This document shows, one piece after another, positions 13,756 through 20,766 of a stretch of 43,287 nucleotides of DNA (positions within the stretch are counted from its first letter, which is position 1; each line of letters opens with the position of its first letter). This DNA comes from a virus. The notes under the pieces were generated by a model that saw only the letters and a list, made by a program, of their open reading frames with translations, was not told the DNA's origin and made no database searches. A program made the translations under genes and the position numbers. The stretch spans positions 1 through 43,287 of the IMG/VR virus record IMGVR_UViG_3300036979_000130. One strand, given 5' to 3'.

Positions 13756-14045
13756 CACGCATTCTCCATTCTTTCAAGAAATCCGTTCAATTCATCCTGC
13801 GCGACTCTCATCGCGTTGCGCGCGGTTTCAAGCGCAGTGCGCGCTGCGCACCAGGCTGTAAATCCTGGGTAACCAACCGCTTGGCTAGTTGCATCGATGT
13901 GCGATGCATAAGCCATTTCTTCCGCCTCAAAGGCAGAGAGAGCGTCTGCGTAGGCCGCGAGCGCTACTGACATTCTGATCTTGCGATCAGAAAATCCATC
14001 GATCCAAGAGGCGCGCATCGCATCCTTTGTTTCAATATCGGTCAT
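13755..14045 (-). CDS. Small Ala-rich helical early protein
   Basis: Protein of 96 aa, ATG 14045 behind AAAGG and a 6-bp hairpin. It is very Ala-rich and helical (VALAAYADALSAFEAEEMAYA, AARTALETARNAMRVAQDELN), suggesting a helical bundle. No family is recognised. It belongs to one of the two early genes carrying the repeated leader cassette. The longer frame to 14108 would read through that leader and is unlikely. Confidence 0.65.
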   Translation of the reverse strand: MTDIETKDAMRASWIDGFSDRKIRMSVALAAYADALSAFEAEEMAYASHIDATSQAVGYPGFTAWCAARTALETARNAMRVAQDELNGFLERMENA

Positions 14046-14071
14046 TGTTGACCTTTCTGCCCCACATGGGG

Positions 14072-14122
14072 CGATTGAGTCCGCTGCGCGCGCGACATTG
14101 CGCGGCATGTTTGAATGCGAAA
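14072..14122 (-). repeat. Repeated leader cassette, copy 1
   Basis: This 51-bp block matches 14499-14550 at roughly four positions in five, including GTCCGCTGCGC, GCGACATTGC and TTGAATGC in the same order. Upstream of it in the direction of transcription is a terminator-like hairpin (14123-14152). Downstream is a small hairpin (14059-14072) and the ribosome binding site of the gene at 14045. Confidence 0.75.
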
Positions 14123-14152
14123 GCGCGCTGCATCAATTAAGACACAGCGCGC
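14123..14152 (-). terminator. GC-rich hairpin between early genes
   Basis: GCGCGCTG (14123-14130) pairs with CAGCGCGC (14145-14152) across a 14-nt loop. On the minus strand it is followed by TTTCGC, a weak T-run. It separates the genes at 14170 and 14045. Confidence 0.5.
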
Positions 14153-14169
14153 AGGGCGCGGGAAGTGAT

Positions 14170-14469
14170 TCATTTAGGCTGACAGACAGCCAATTTCTCA
14201 GCGTATGAGTGGGCTTCCTCCCACTCATACTCTGCTTGCAACTTTAATGCAAGAGCCTCCACTACCTTCTCCGCATGTTTCTTGGCGAAAAGGCGCACGC
14301 ACACCTTATCCATCGCCTCGCCATCATTCAACGATAACGGTGTTGAAAGCCCGTTGACATCCCGAATTTCGCGCCGCAGTTCGCGCACATCATAACTAGC
14401 AGCCTTCACCGCCATGTCATACCGCTTTGATGCTACCGCCCACTTCGCCGCTGCTGTTGCTTGGCTCAT
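14170..14469 (-). CDS. Small Ala-rich helical early protein
   Basis: Protein of 99 aa, ATG 14469 (MSQATAAAKWAVASKRYD...). It is helical and charged (SYDVRELRREIRDV, HAEKVVEALALKLQAEYEWEEAHSYAEKL), with coiled-coil character towards the C-terminus. No family is recognised, but its composition and length resemble the 96-aa neighbour and both carry the same leader cassette, so the two may be old paralogues. A TTG four codons upstream could also start the frame. Confidence 0.65.
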   Translation of the reverse strand: MSQATAAAKWAVASKRYDMAVKAASYDVRELRREIRDVNGLSTPLSLNDGEAMDKVCVRLFAKKHAEKVVEALALKLQAEYEWEEAHSYAEKLAVCQPK

Positions 14470-14498
14470 CTGTAAATCCAATTCTGGCGCGGTTGCGC

Positions 14499-14550
14499 CG
14501 ATTTAGTCCGCTGCGCCGTGCGACATTGCATAGCGCATATTGAATGCAAA
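14499..14550 (-). repeat. Repeated leader cassette, copy 2
   Basis: Second copy of the block at 14072-14122. It is bounded by the perfect 11-bp hairpin at 14553-14580 on the upstream side and by the hairpin GGCGC-GGTT-GCGCC (14486-14499) next to the ribosome binding region of the gene at 14469. Confidence 0.75.
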
Positions 14551-14552
14551 GT

Positions 14553-14580
14553 GGGCAGCCGTAAGTTAATACGGCTGCCC
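14553..14580 (-). terminator. Perfect 11-bp hairpin
   Basis: GGGCAGCCGTA (14553-14563) and TACGGCTGCCC (14570-14580) pair across a 6-nt loop. There is no T-tract on either side (ACTTTGC follows on the minus strand). A second dyad, GCGTGTC/GACACGC (14586-14607), is next to it. Confidence 0.55.
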
Positions 14581-14812
14581 TAGATGCGTGTCTATATCTG
14601 GACACGCTCAGTATGAGTATGAGTTCATTCCGCACTACAGCGTCAACCATATAGCCGTTTCGTGCGTTTACCCCAAAGTCAGTATCCGCGCCATGACATC
14701 ACACAATATAGGCGTTACCAGTCAGACGCAAGTAACGGCGAACATGCTAAGTTCCACCCCTGCATCGAATGAGTCGATGACGAATCACAATGGGTTTATA
14801 GTGGCTTTCCTG

Positions 14813-14953
14813 CTAGACTAGCAGCCCACTTTGTCCATCACTTCCGAATATCCCCTGTGCCGAATCCGCTGCGTTCGTAATACTTGGCCTTTGAGTCATA
14901 CCATCAATGGTTCCGTAGGTTACGCGAACTGCGTGTCTGAGTGCTACGGACAT
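14813..14953 (-). CDS. 46-aa frame, possible small gene
   Basis: MSVALRHAVRVTYGTIDGMT... to GQSGLLV. AGGGAAG lies seven bases before the ATG. The stop falls inside the palindrome at 14810-14824. No family is recognised. Composition is reasonable for a protein, but the region has no other support for coding. Confidence 0.35.
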   Translation of the reverse strand: MSVALRHAVRVTYGTIDGMTQRPSITNAADSAQGIFGSDGQSGLLV

Positions 14954-15081
14954 TGTGCTTCCCTAGTGGGGCAACTATGTATAGGTGAGAAGTGATAGGC
15001 GTTTTTTCTCCGCGCGAGACTTGTAAGACACTTCGAAGGCGACCGATGGTAGATGCCATCGGGCGACATGACCAAGGCCAT
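14944..15081 (-). CDS. 45-aa frame, possible small gene
   Basis: MALVMSPDGIYHRSPSKC... to TREAQCP. It is basic, with a weak AGGTG ahead of the ATG. Its stop overlaps the start of the 46-aa frame, the kind of coupling common in this genome. No family is recognised. Confidence 0.3.
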   Translation of the reverse strand: MALVMSPDGIYHRSPSKCLTSLARRKNAYHFSPIHSCPTREAQCP

Positions 15082-15225
15082 GGCACACCTAACCCGCATT
15101 TATGCGGGTGATCCTACGCTGATTCCCTTCGGCCTGATCCACTTGCGTCAATTGTGCGCCCGCCCCTCGCGAATGCGAGGGGATGAACGGACTGACGGCA
15201 GGCGGGGGCGGTGTGGGTGTTAAAG

Positions 15226-15255
15226 CGGACGCGAACCCGTCAGGGTTCGCGTCCG
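15226..15255 (-). terminator. 13-bp hairpin after the first early gene
   Basis: The arms CGGACGCGAACCC (15226-15238) and GGGTTCGCGTCCG (15243-15255) pair perfectly across a 4-nt loop, 8 bases past the stop of the first early gene. On the minus strand GCTTTAAC follows, a short T-run, so it is a plausible intrinsic terminator of moderate strength. Confidence 0.7.
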
Positions 15256-15263
15256 TAGGTTAT

Positions 15264-15590
15264 TCACTTGCAAGAGACAGCGTGAGCCTTTCCTGAGGTA
15301 TCAACCGCGAGAATGCGAGCGCACCAGACTTTGAAAGGAAGGGCAGAGTGATCGGACATGGTAACGGTCATGCTTGCCATCGGGCAGGGTTCGCCTTGTG
15401 CGATCGAGGCGTATGCAATGATCAACAACACGCGAGCGTTTTTGCGTTCAATCGGGGTTGACTCTCCGCCTTGCTTGGTGGGGATGAGTGTTTCAATGAT
15501 TGACGACAGGACGCGGGATGCTTCGGCGGCGGCCGCCTTACGATTGTCTGTGGCGGTGGCGGTGGCGGTGGCGGTGGTTGCGAGTGACAT
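15264..15590 (-). CDS. First early gene, unknown
   Basis: Protein of 108 aa, ATG 15590 behind GAAAGG. The N-terminus is a Thr-Ala run (ATTATATATATD) encoded by a hexanucleotide repeat. Then come a helix (RKAAAAEASRVLSSIIETLI) and a beta-rich C-terminal half (PCPMASMTVTMSDHSALPFKVWCARILAVDTSG). No family is recognised. As the first gene behind the presumed host promoter it would be expressed earliest, when T7 makes its host-takeover proteins. Confidence 0.7.
   Translation of the reverse strand: MSLATTATATATATDNRKAAAAEASRVLSSIIETLIPTKQGGESTPIERKNARVLLIIAYASIAQGEPCPMASMTVTMSDHSALPFKVWCARILAVDTSGKAHAVSCK
15551..15577. repeat. Hexanucleotide repeat (TGGCGG)4
   Basis: Four copies of TGGCGG plus TGG, in frame, encoding alternating Thr and Ala at the start of the first early protein. 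Slippage here would change length by whole Thr-Ala pairs without shifting frame. Confidence 0.9.
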
Positions 15591-15668
15591 GGGGAGCCTT
15601 TCGGGCTTGGATTCTGACTGCGCGTAGTGCGCTTGCAACTGCCCGTAGAATTACGGCGTTGCCCCCTT

Positions 15669-15696
15669 ATTGTCGTCGCAATAGGGGGCGAGTCAA
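15669..15696 (-). promoter_or_regulatory. Possible host sigma-70 promoter for early genes
   Basis: On the minus strand TTGACT (15696-15691) lies 16 nt from GACAAT (15674-15669), about 80 bases ahead of the first early ATG. The -35 is close to consensus and the -10 is weak (4 of 6). T7-like phages need at least one host promoter here and I see no better candidate. Confidence 0.4.
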
Positions 15697-15780
15697 TAGT
15701 ATTAGGTCACGAATTCGCGAAAAATACCGATAATGCCGTTTCTGGTGTTCAAACGAGGATATTATCGGATCGCCTGATAT

Positions 15781-15800
15781 TTATCCACAAGTTATCCACA
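15781..15800 (+). promoter_or_regulatory. Two perfect tandem DnaA boxes
   Basis: TTATCCACA occurs at 15781-15789 and again at 15792-15800, same strand, 11 bp apart. Both match the high-affinity DnaA box exactly. AT-rich sequence with CCGATAAT motifs flanks them on the left. A host DnaA contact in an origin or in early transcription control is the simplest reading. Confidence 0.75.
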
Positions 15801-16223
15801 ATGAGAGGAAAAACAATTGTAAACGGCGAGGGTCAATCTACCCGTTGATCGGGCAAGGGTCGAGGGACGGCCGAAGGGCGGACGCGCCTACGGGCATCGT
15901 GGGCAAGTGTTAAGGGTAGGGCGAAGGGTTGACGAATGGGCGCAGTCGTCCGATAACACAATCGGGCGCGCGGACGGGCTAGCGTCCGATAACCAGTCGC
16001 CGCATGGGTGGCCATTGTGCAAGCGCGGTAGCCTACCAGTTGGCGAATTATCCCCGCTTCGAGCCGACTCGCCTACGGCTCGCTGTGGGGGTGGCATGGG
16101 GGGGATCGCGCGGTGGCCCTGTCCCTCCGATGCCCCACTTTAATACGCGACCCCCTGTCGATTTCCCAAGGTGGGTTGGTGGAAGGTCTGGCTGTGTGGT
16201 TCTCCCGTGCAGGACACGGTGAC

Positions 16224-16308
16224 CCCCCTGTGCGAGCTATCGGTACCTTGTCACCAGGTCTACCGATAATCCGCACAGGGGGAACACACCGATATTCCGC
16301 ACAGTGGG
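16224..16308. repeat. Three 21-bp iterons, one inverted
   Basis: The copies at 16224-16244 (minus), 16262-16282 (plus) and 16288-16308 (plus) share ACCGATA, two or three variable bases, CGCACAG and a G-run. The first two face each other and make an 11-bp plus 7-bp nested dyad (CCCCCTGTGCG/CGCACAGGGGG outside, ATCGGTA/TACCGAT inside). This is a strong candidate protein-binding array. Confidence 0.85.
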
Positions 16309-16310
16309 AT

Positions 16311-16380
16311 CTATAGTCTAACTATAGTATGTATAGCCCCTATAGGCTATACTATAGTATACCTATAGAGAGACCTATAG
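16311..16380. repeat. CTATAG cluster
   Basis: Six CTATAG palindromes occur in 70 bases (16311, 16322, 16340, 16352, 16363, 16375). GTATAGCC/GGCTATAC (16331-16352) also forms an 8-bp hairpin. The cluster lies downstream of the phage promoter at 16458. Three more CTATAG copies lie just downstream of the 10432 promoter. Confidence 0.7.
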
Positions 16381-16457
16381 TATACCTTAGGGCGTTCTTA
16401 ACCCCCCTACCCCCCGACCCTATAACCTGACGGCGGGAGAGCAAGCCACTGCTTCTC

Positions 16458-16475
16458 CTATGAGGTGGACTTTAA
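16458..16475 (-). promoter_or_regulatory. Candidate phage RNA polymerase promoter (genome end)
   Basis: The minus strand reads TTAAAGTCCACCTCATA then GG, +1 at 16458, differing from the 10.43 and 40.26 kb copies at one of 17 positions. It shares about 30 further upstream bases with the 40.26 kb copy (AAACGCTTTGTTTT on the plus strand). It points from the terminase end into the early region, like the left-end replication promoters of T7. Confidence 0.8.
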
Positions 16476-16498
16476 TCAAAACGCTTTGTTTTACTAGG

Positions 16499-18241
16499 TT
16501 AACGCTTACGACCTCTGCGACCGCCATTCAACCGACTCTTACTCCACCCACCACACTGGGGATTCTTCCCCATAGAGGACCACTCTCTCTTGGCTTTATC
16601 GCTAAACAGTTCACCAGTAAGTGGAAGGACATACCGACTGCCCTTAGGGTTCTCCCAGTCTTTCAGGAACTCCTTGGCCACCTGTGCGGACTTTAGGGCT
16701 TCGAGATCTTCCACCCTCTTGCCTGAGTCGAACATCATCTGGTCTTTGAACCATCCGATCACACCAGATAGGGCTTCGACCTGATCGTCGTGTCTGAGGG
16801 AATGTCGGTCACGGGTGAGACGGGAGATCTGCATACCCAGCACTTGGTTGGCTGCGACCTGTGAGGAGATGGTGATACGGTGCTGTGCCATGACAGGCTC
16901 AATCGTATCAAGCATTCGCACTTCCTTCTGCCCTGTGTTCCTCTTCTCTTGGATGGCGACCTGTCCTGCGATGCGAGCCATGTGTGGTTGCAACAGCTTG
17001 CCATACATACCGTCACCCCAGTTTGACTCGACCACCACAACCTTGACACCATACTTGGCAGCGATCTCCGAAAGCTTTGTGAGGGCTGAGTCATCGTGTC
17101 CACCATTGAGGCCGTCACACTCTACGATGTGGATCAACCCGTTCAGGGTTCTGCCCACACAGTAGCCAGTCTGATCCTCACCTCGTCCTGCTGGGTCAAT
17201 ATACATCACGGTAGTCTCATACTCTGCCCACCGTGGGTCACAGTGGACTGGGCCGTAATACTTATCTCCATGCAATCCTGGACATTCAATATCCACAGGG
17301 GATGTCGTACCCCAGATCATGTTCATGGGAGCCATGTTCCCTGCCATGTCCCACACGATGAAGTTACCCAACCGTAGGGGATATCGATCCTTGTCGGACA
17401 ATGTCGTGTCCAGCAGCATCTGGAGTGCAAACATGGAAGGCCCCATAATCGCTTCGCGCTCAATCAGGAGGGTCTCGGGATAGTAGGTTGGGTAGGTAGG
17501 ATCTCCAGCGTTGTGGTCTCCACTTTCCAAATCCGCTTGTAGCATTGGGGCAAGCCGAACCATCTGTCGTTCATCGGATGGGTTTGGGTATCTGGCTGGC
17601 CACCGCTGACAGTCATAGTGTGCGGCGAGTTTGTTGTAGACAGAGTCTTCTGTCTGTGGCGTACCTAGATAGATGATGTCCCCGCCAGGATTCAACACGT
17701 TCTCCAGTTCCCGCAGTCGGTGCATCAGAGTCTCTCGCGCCTCTACGGTGCGGGAGTTATCCACAATCTCAACGTCATCGCAGATGATGACATCAACGTG
17801 GGTACCCGTGATCATGCTCCGAATAGAGTAGGCTGCGACGGAGGGGTTCTTAGACGGTGTCGTCCGACAGCCTACGTCAAACCTGTCTGCCCCATCCCGA
17901 TCCCAGTCTCCAGGACGCAGGTGGTGGAGTTCCTCCATACTGTCGATCAGTCGGCGTACCAGAAGGATGAACTCTCGAGCGCGGGTCTGTACAGCGGAGA
18001 TGGTCAGGATGGTGGTGTCGGGGTCGCGGTACAGTCGCCATGCCGCATACGCAGCAGTGAGGTACGACTTACCTGCCCCACGCATAGCTTGAAGCATACG
18101 GCGGTCTGGCCCACGCTGTAGGAAACCACCCATGTCGTACTGGACACGGGACGGCTCTGGAAGACCCAGTACCTGCCATGCCCTAAATGCAAAGTTACGG
18201 AAGTCTGTCTTAAGTTCTGTGGTGTATTCGTTCTCTGTCAT
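16499..18241 (-). CDS. Terminase large subunit (T7 gp19-like)
   Basis: Protein of 580 aa, the packaging motor and nuclease. The ATPase has Walker A RGAGKS (54-59) and Walker B VIICDDVEI with D155/D156, followed by a TPQTEDS coupling segment. The RNase H-like nuclease has YIDPAGRGEDQTG and VVVESNWGDG carrying acidic metal ligands. Length is close to T7 gp19 (586 aa). AAAGGGAG precedes ATG 18241; the 15-codon longer frame has no ribosome binding site. It is the last late gene, adjoining the presumed genome end, as in T7. Confidence 0.95.
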   Translation of the reverse strand: MTENEYTTELKTDFRNFAFRAWQVLGLPEPSRVQYDMGGFLQRGPDRRMLQAMRGAGKSYLTAAYAAWRLYRDPDTTILTISAVQTRAREFILLVRRLIDSMEELHHLRPGDWDRDGADRFDVGCRTTPSKNPSVAAYSIRSMITGTHVDVIICDDVEIVDNSRTVEARETLMHRLRELENVLNPGGDIIYLGTPQTEDSVYNKLAAHYDCQRWPARYPNPSDERQMVRLAPMLQADLESGDHNAGDPTYPTYYPETLLIEREAIMGPSMFALQMLLDTTLSDKDRYPLRLGNFIVWDMAGNMAPMNMIWGTTSPVDIECPGLHGDKYYGPVHCDPRWAEYETTVMYIDPAGRGEDQTGYCVGRTLNGLIHIVECDGLNGGHDDSALTKLSEIAAKYGVKVVVVESNWGDGMYGKLLQPHMARIAGQVAIQEKRNTGQKEVRMLDTIEPVMAQHRITISSQVAANQVLGMQISRLTRDRHSLRHDDQVEALSGVIGWFKDQMMFDSGKRVEDLEALKSAQVAKEFLKDWENPKGSRYVLPLTGELFSDKAKREWSSMGKNPQCGGWSKSRLNGGRRGRKR

Positions 18242-18345
18242 ATTCGCTCCCTTTGGATTCTCGCCGTGGATGCCCCTACAGGGCATTCTAGGGTCTCCCC
18301 CCTACGATGGCCCTCCCCAAACCACAGGATCGATCCTAGGGCCAT
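18238..18345 (-). CDS. 35-aa frame ahead of terminase, doubtful
   Basis: MALGSILWFGEGHRRGET... ending ATGA with the terminase start. AAGG lies 8 bases before its ATG. T7 has its Rz spanin genes at this position, but this frame has no membrane segment or lipobox. The DNA is also full of dyads (AGGATCGATCCT, GGCCA/TGGCC, and AACCACAGG/CCTGTGGTT around it), so it may be untranslated structured leader. Confidence 0.25.
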   Translation of the reverse strand: MALGSILWFGEGHRRGETLECPVGASTARIQRERI

Positions 18346-18392
18346 TCTAGTGGCCTTAGAATCAATCCCTGTGGTTGGGTCAGGTTATGATG

Positions 18393-18599
18393 TCAGATTA
18401 CCTTCTTGAAGGGAAGGATGTTCCGCATCTGTTCGATCTTACCGTTGGGGATGTCCATAGCCTGTACTCCGTTATCCTTGAGGAAGCGGAGGGCGGCTTG
18501 CGCCCATCCTGGAGATACACGGTCTGGATCCTTCAGGGCATCGATGATGGAGTCTGCGGTCAGATTCCAAATGTCATCACTCTTGTCGTCTTTGTTCAT
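18393..18599 (-). CDS. Terminase small subunit (T7 gp18 position)
   Basis: Protein of 68 aa starting MNKDDKSDDIWNLTADSIIDAL. The segment LKDPDRVSPGWAQAALRFLKDNGV is typical of short small-terminase proteins in podoviruses. It would bind the DNA ends and regulate the large subunit. GGAGGTGACC precedes ATG 18599. The start lies inside the end of the holin candidate. It is shorter than T7 gp18 (89 aa). Assignment rests on that motif and its place before the large subunit. Confidence 0.8.
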   Translation of the reverse strand: MNKDDKSDDIWNLTADSIIDALKDPDRVSPGWAQAALRFLKDNGVQAMDIPNGKIEQMRNILPFKKVI

Positions 18600-18813
18600 G
18601 GTCACCTCCACGTCGAGCCAAGTCAATGCTCAGCGCTTGTAGGGAGTTACGGATGGAATGGATGTTCTGCTCTAGAAGAACCATACGGGCTTCTAGTTGG
18701 GCGAGGATTGTCTGTGATCGCACAAGGGATGTCACAAGCCATGTGACCCCGATGATACAGGGGATACCTACCAGTGAACCCAAACGAACGAGGTCTTCAA
18801 TAGATACGGTCAC
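18577..18813 (-). CDS. Single-span membrane protein with coiled coil, holin candidate
   Basis: Protein of 78 aa. One hydrophobic helix (LGSLVGIPCIIGVTWLVTSLV, residues about 11-31) is followed by a charged coiled-coil-like tail (ILAQLEARMVLLEQNIHSIRNSLQ) and a basic end. In T7 the holin gp17.5 occupies exactly this place between tail fibre and small terminase. Holins assemble in the inner membrane and open it at lysis time. The topology fits, but sequence alone does not prove it; a spanin-like or signal-anchor role is the alternative. Confidence 0.65.
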   Translation of the reverse strand: MTVSIEDLVRLGSLVGIPCIIGVTWLVTSLVRSQTILAQLEARMVLLEQNIHSIRNSLQALSIDLARRGGDHEQRRQE

Positions 18814-19340
18814 GACTGGGTGTCCTCAATGGCAGTGATGCGAAGTCTACCCGCAGCGGGCCAGTTATAGGTTACAAATGATGCAATTCCACCGCCTGTG
18901 ATATCGACATCGCTGCCACCATTCACCTGTGACACATTAAGAACCGTTCCACTTGTAGTACGATCAACCGTCACATAGCTCTGCGACAAAGAACCACCAA
19001 CACCACGGATAATGCGATTGGTAACGTCGGCGGTCTTTGTTCCATTAAACGAACGCATTGTACCACACATCACTGTGTGTGCGCTGCCGTTATCGGCTGC
19101 GGTGATAATGACCTCGATTATTACCTGACCGACAACAAAGCCAAAGTCGGCTGTTGTCTTGTCTGCTGCGCCACCAGCGAGGTTGACAATAAGCGTCTTC
19201 TGTTGAGCCGCACCGCTTGCAGGAATAGCCTGAAAGGTCGGGGTGAGTCCCACCCCTGTGGATGTAAGGACAAACCCAGACGTTGCCCCAGTAGGTGCTG
19301 TGATCTGAGCAGATGAGATTTTTTGAAGTGTTGGTGGCAT
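18810..19340 (-). CDS. Fibre-associated virion protein, unknown
   Basis: Protein of 176 aa. The N-terminus (SSAQITAPTGATSGFVLTSTGVGLTPTFQAI) resembles the attachment or linker segments of tail-fibre proteins. The rest is a beta-rich domain of about 130 residues with Gly/Ser/Thr-rich strands, ending AAGRLRITAIEDTQS. It directly follows the tail fibre gene, with coupled start. It is likely a second fibre or receptor-binding piece or a fibre chaperone. Confidence 0.6.
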   Translation of the reverse strand: MPPTLQKISSAQITAPTGATSGFVLTSTGVGLTPTFQAIPASGAAQQKTLIVNLAGGAADKTTADFGFVVGQVIIEVIITAADNGSAHTVMCGTMRSFNGTKTADVTNRIIRGVGGSLSQSYVTVDRTTSGTVLNVSQVNGGSDVDITGGGIASFVTYNWPAAGRLRITAIEDTQS

Positions 19341-20737
19341 TAAGAAACTCCTCGTGCAAAGTGAGCAAACATAGTACCGCCGTTAATAAGGGTGATAGCG
19401 TTACCAACCGCGTTACTGTCTACCAGTGTAACCACAAACGTCATACCATCAAGAGAGCCACCAGTTCGTGTAAACACAACAGAGAAATACGACCCGCCAC
19501 CAGCGTCGGTATCGGGTACGAACACACGAATAGTGCCAGTTTGAAATGTGGAAACAACCGCACTTGAAACTGAGAAGTAGTGGGTGGTTGCGTTCTGATT
19601 AAACGGAACTGTAAGACTGAAGTATCCAATCAGGAAGCCCACAGCCGTAGTAGAACCCGTTACCGTTGATGTACTACCAGTAGCAGTAAAGCCCCATGAT
19701 GCAACAGTCTTGGCAATGTTACCGTCAGCATAGGACTTATTAACAGCGTCGTTATTGGCTGTCGGTGTAGCTAGTGAAGAGATCTTCTGACTACCCATAC
19801 TGACAGACGCTGTCGGTGCTGCCATTTGATCCAGACGGCTTGTACGGACAGCCGTGTTGAAATTAGTAACATGTGCAGCCGTGAGGTTACTCCAAGTAGC
19901 GGCAGCACCAACGGTTGTAAGAACCTGATTGTTTGTACCACCATCAATCTTTGCAACAGTGACACACTCGCTCTGGAGCGCGGCTGTGCTTACAGAGTTC
20001 GCGGTCACAAGACCTGAGATCACCCCCTCAGGCCAAGTCATTAAGATAGCATCCGCATTTGCGGGAGTAGCCTCGAAATGGACATTAGGAGTAACGATGC
20101 TATAGTGTGACCCTGGTAGCTGACGAATTCCGTTGACATACACAGCCACATCACTTGGATCAGTAATGTCCGCAATACTTGCTGGGATAGCGAAGTCAAC
20201 AAGGACTCCGTCGCCAGTATACGCTTGCGCCCCCATCCCGCTAAGTACAGCGGGTAGGGAGCCAGAAGTGGCAGCATTCATTTGATTCACTGTAACGGCA
20301 TCGGTGCCGTTAACACCAGCAGCGATGTTCTGGATAGTTAGTCCACGACCCTCCCACTGACCGCCGTCGTTACGAACCATAGAGTCTGTTTGAAGGTCAA
20401 CAGCCTCCTGAACCAAGAAGAAGTTCTGGTTTGAATCCAAGTTGAGAAGCTCAGAAGTCACGTTTGTGCTATCTTCATAGTCTACATAACGTGCGTTCTT
20501 CTTTGTATCACGAACAATACGCAAGGTGTCAGTGATAATCAACCCAACGTTTATCGTTACCGTGGATGCAACCGTGTCAATCGTGTATTGGGTTGTGAAC
20601 GATTGCAGTAGGCCGTTCCTATACACCTTCAACTGCGTTGAGATAGCCTCAGTGTCTTGAGGAAGAAGGGCAACACTCGCGTAGGAGAACGGCCCCGTTC
20701 CTGTTGTGTTGGTAAACTCTACATATGAGTATGCCAT
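19340..20737 (-). CDS. Tail fibre protein (T7 gp17-type N-terminus)
   Basis: Protein of 465 aa. Residues 1-140 follow the T7 gp17 N-terminal domain: FTNTTGTGPFSYASVALLPQD, a predicted beta repeat with YRNG, TDTLRIVRDT and an LNLDSNQNFFLVQEAVDLQTDSM helix, which attaches the fibre to the tail. The middle has VNQMNAATSGSLPA and VNKSYADGNIAKT segments typical of fibre shafts. The C-terminal 100 residues are beta-rich and should form the receptor-binding tip. AGGAA precedes the ATG. Confidence 0.9.
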   Translation of the reverse strand: MAYSYVEFTNTTGTGPFSYASVALLPQDTEAISTQLKVYRNGLLQSFTTQYTIDTVASTVTINVGLIITDTLRIVRDTKKNARYVDYEDSTNVTSELLNLDSNQNFFLVQEAVDLQTDSMVRNDGGQWEGRGLTIQNIAAGVNGTDAVTVNQMNAATSGSLPAVLSGMGAQAYTGDGVLVDFAIPASIADITDPSDVAVYVNGIRQLPGSHYSIVTPNVHFEATPANADAILMTWPEGVISGLVTANSVSTAALQSECVTVAKIDGGTNNQVLTTVGAAATWSNLTAAHVTNFNTAVRTSRLDQMAAPTASVSMGSQKISSLATPTANNDAVNKSYADGNIAKTVASWGFTATGSTSTVTGSTTAVGFLIGYFSLTVPFNQNATTHYFSVSSAVVSTFQTGTIRVFVPDTDAGGGSYFSVVFTRTGGSLDGMTFVVTLVDSNAVGNAITLINGGTMFAHFARGVS

Positions 20738-20766
20738 AAATTATTCCTGTTAGTGTGAAAGAACTG

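Larger units (their letters stand above)
14510..15263. other. Hairpin-rich early spacer
   Basis: About 750 bases with only two doubtful small frames. It contains leader cassette copy 2 and at least six dyads: 14553-14580, 14586-14607, 14810-14824 (CTGCTAG-A-CTAGCAG), 15043-15062 (CCGATGG/CCATCGG), 15092-15109 (ACCCGCAT/ATGCGGGT) and 15163-15182 (CCCCTCGC-GAAT-GCGAGGGG). The gene hairpin at 15226-15255 closes it. No tRNA is found. Confidence 0.7.
15591..16498. other. Gene-free genome-end region with early control signals
   Basis: About 900 bases without a credible gene on either strand, between terminase and the first early gene, where T7-like genomes have their physical ends. It holds a possible host promoter, DnaA boxes, seven CCGATA sites (15725, 15769, 15949, 15985, 16244, 16262 and 16288 regions), an 11-bp direct repeat CGTCCGATAAC (15947, 15983), the iterons, the CTATAG cluster, a G-rich run on the minus strand (16402-16420) and a phage promoter. 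Terminal repeats cannot be delimited from one circularised sequence. Confidence 0.75.

Noticed and set aside
14417-14650. 77-codon minus frame through the leader cassette
   Set aside because: It reads across the perfect hairpin at 14553-14580 and the conserved leader block, and has no ribosome binding site.
14588-14821. 77-codon plus-strand frame in the early spacer
   Set aside because: It would be the only plus-strand gene, lacks a ribosome binding site and runs through palindromic DNA.
17758-17766. Third TTATCCACA inside the terminase gene
   Set aside because: It is a single isolated 9-mer in coding sequence with no second box or AT-rich flank, so chance is sufficient.
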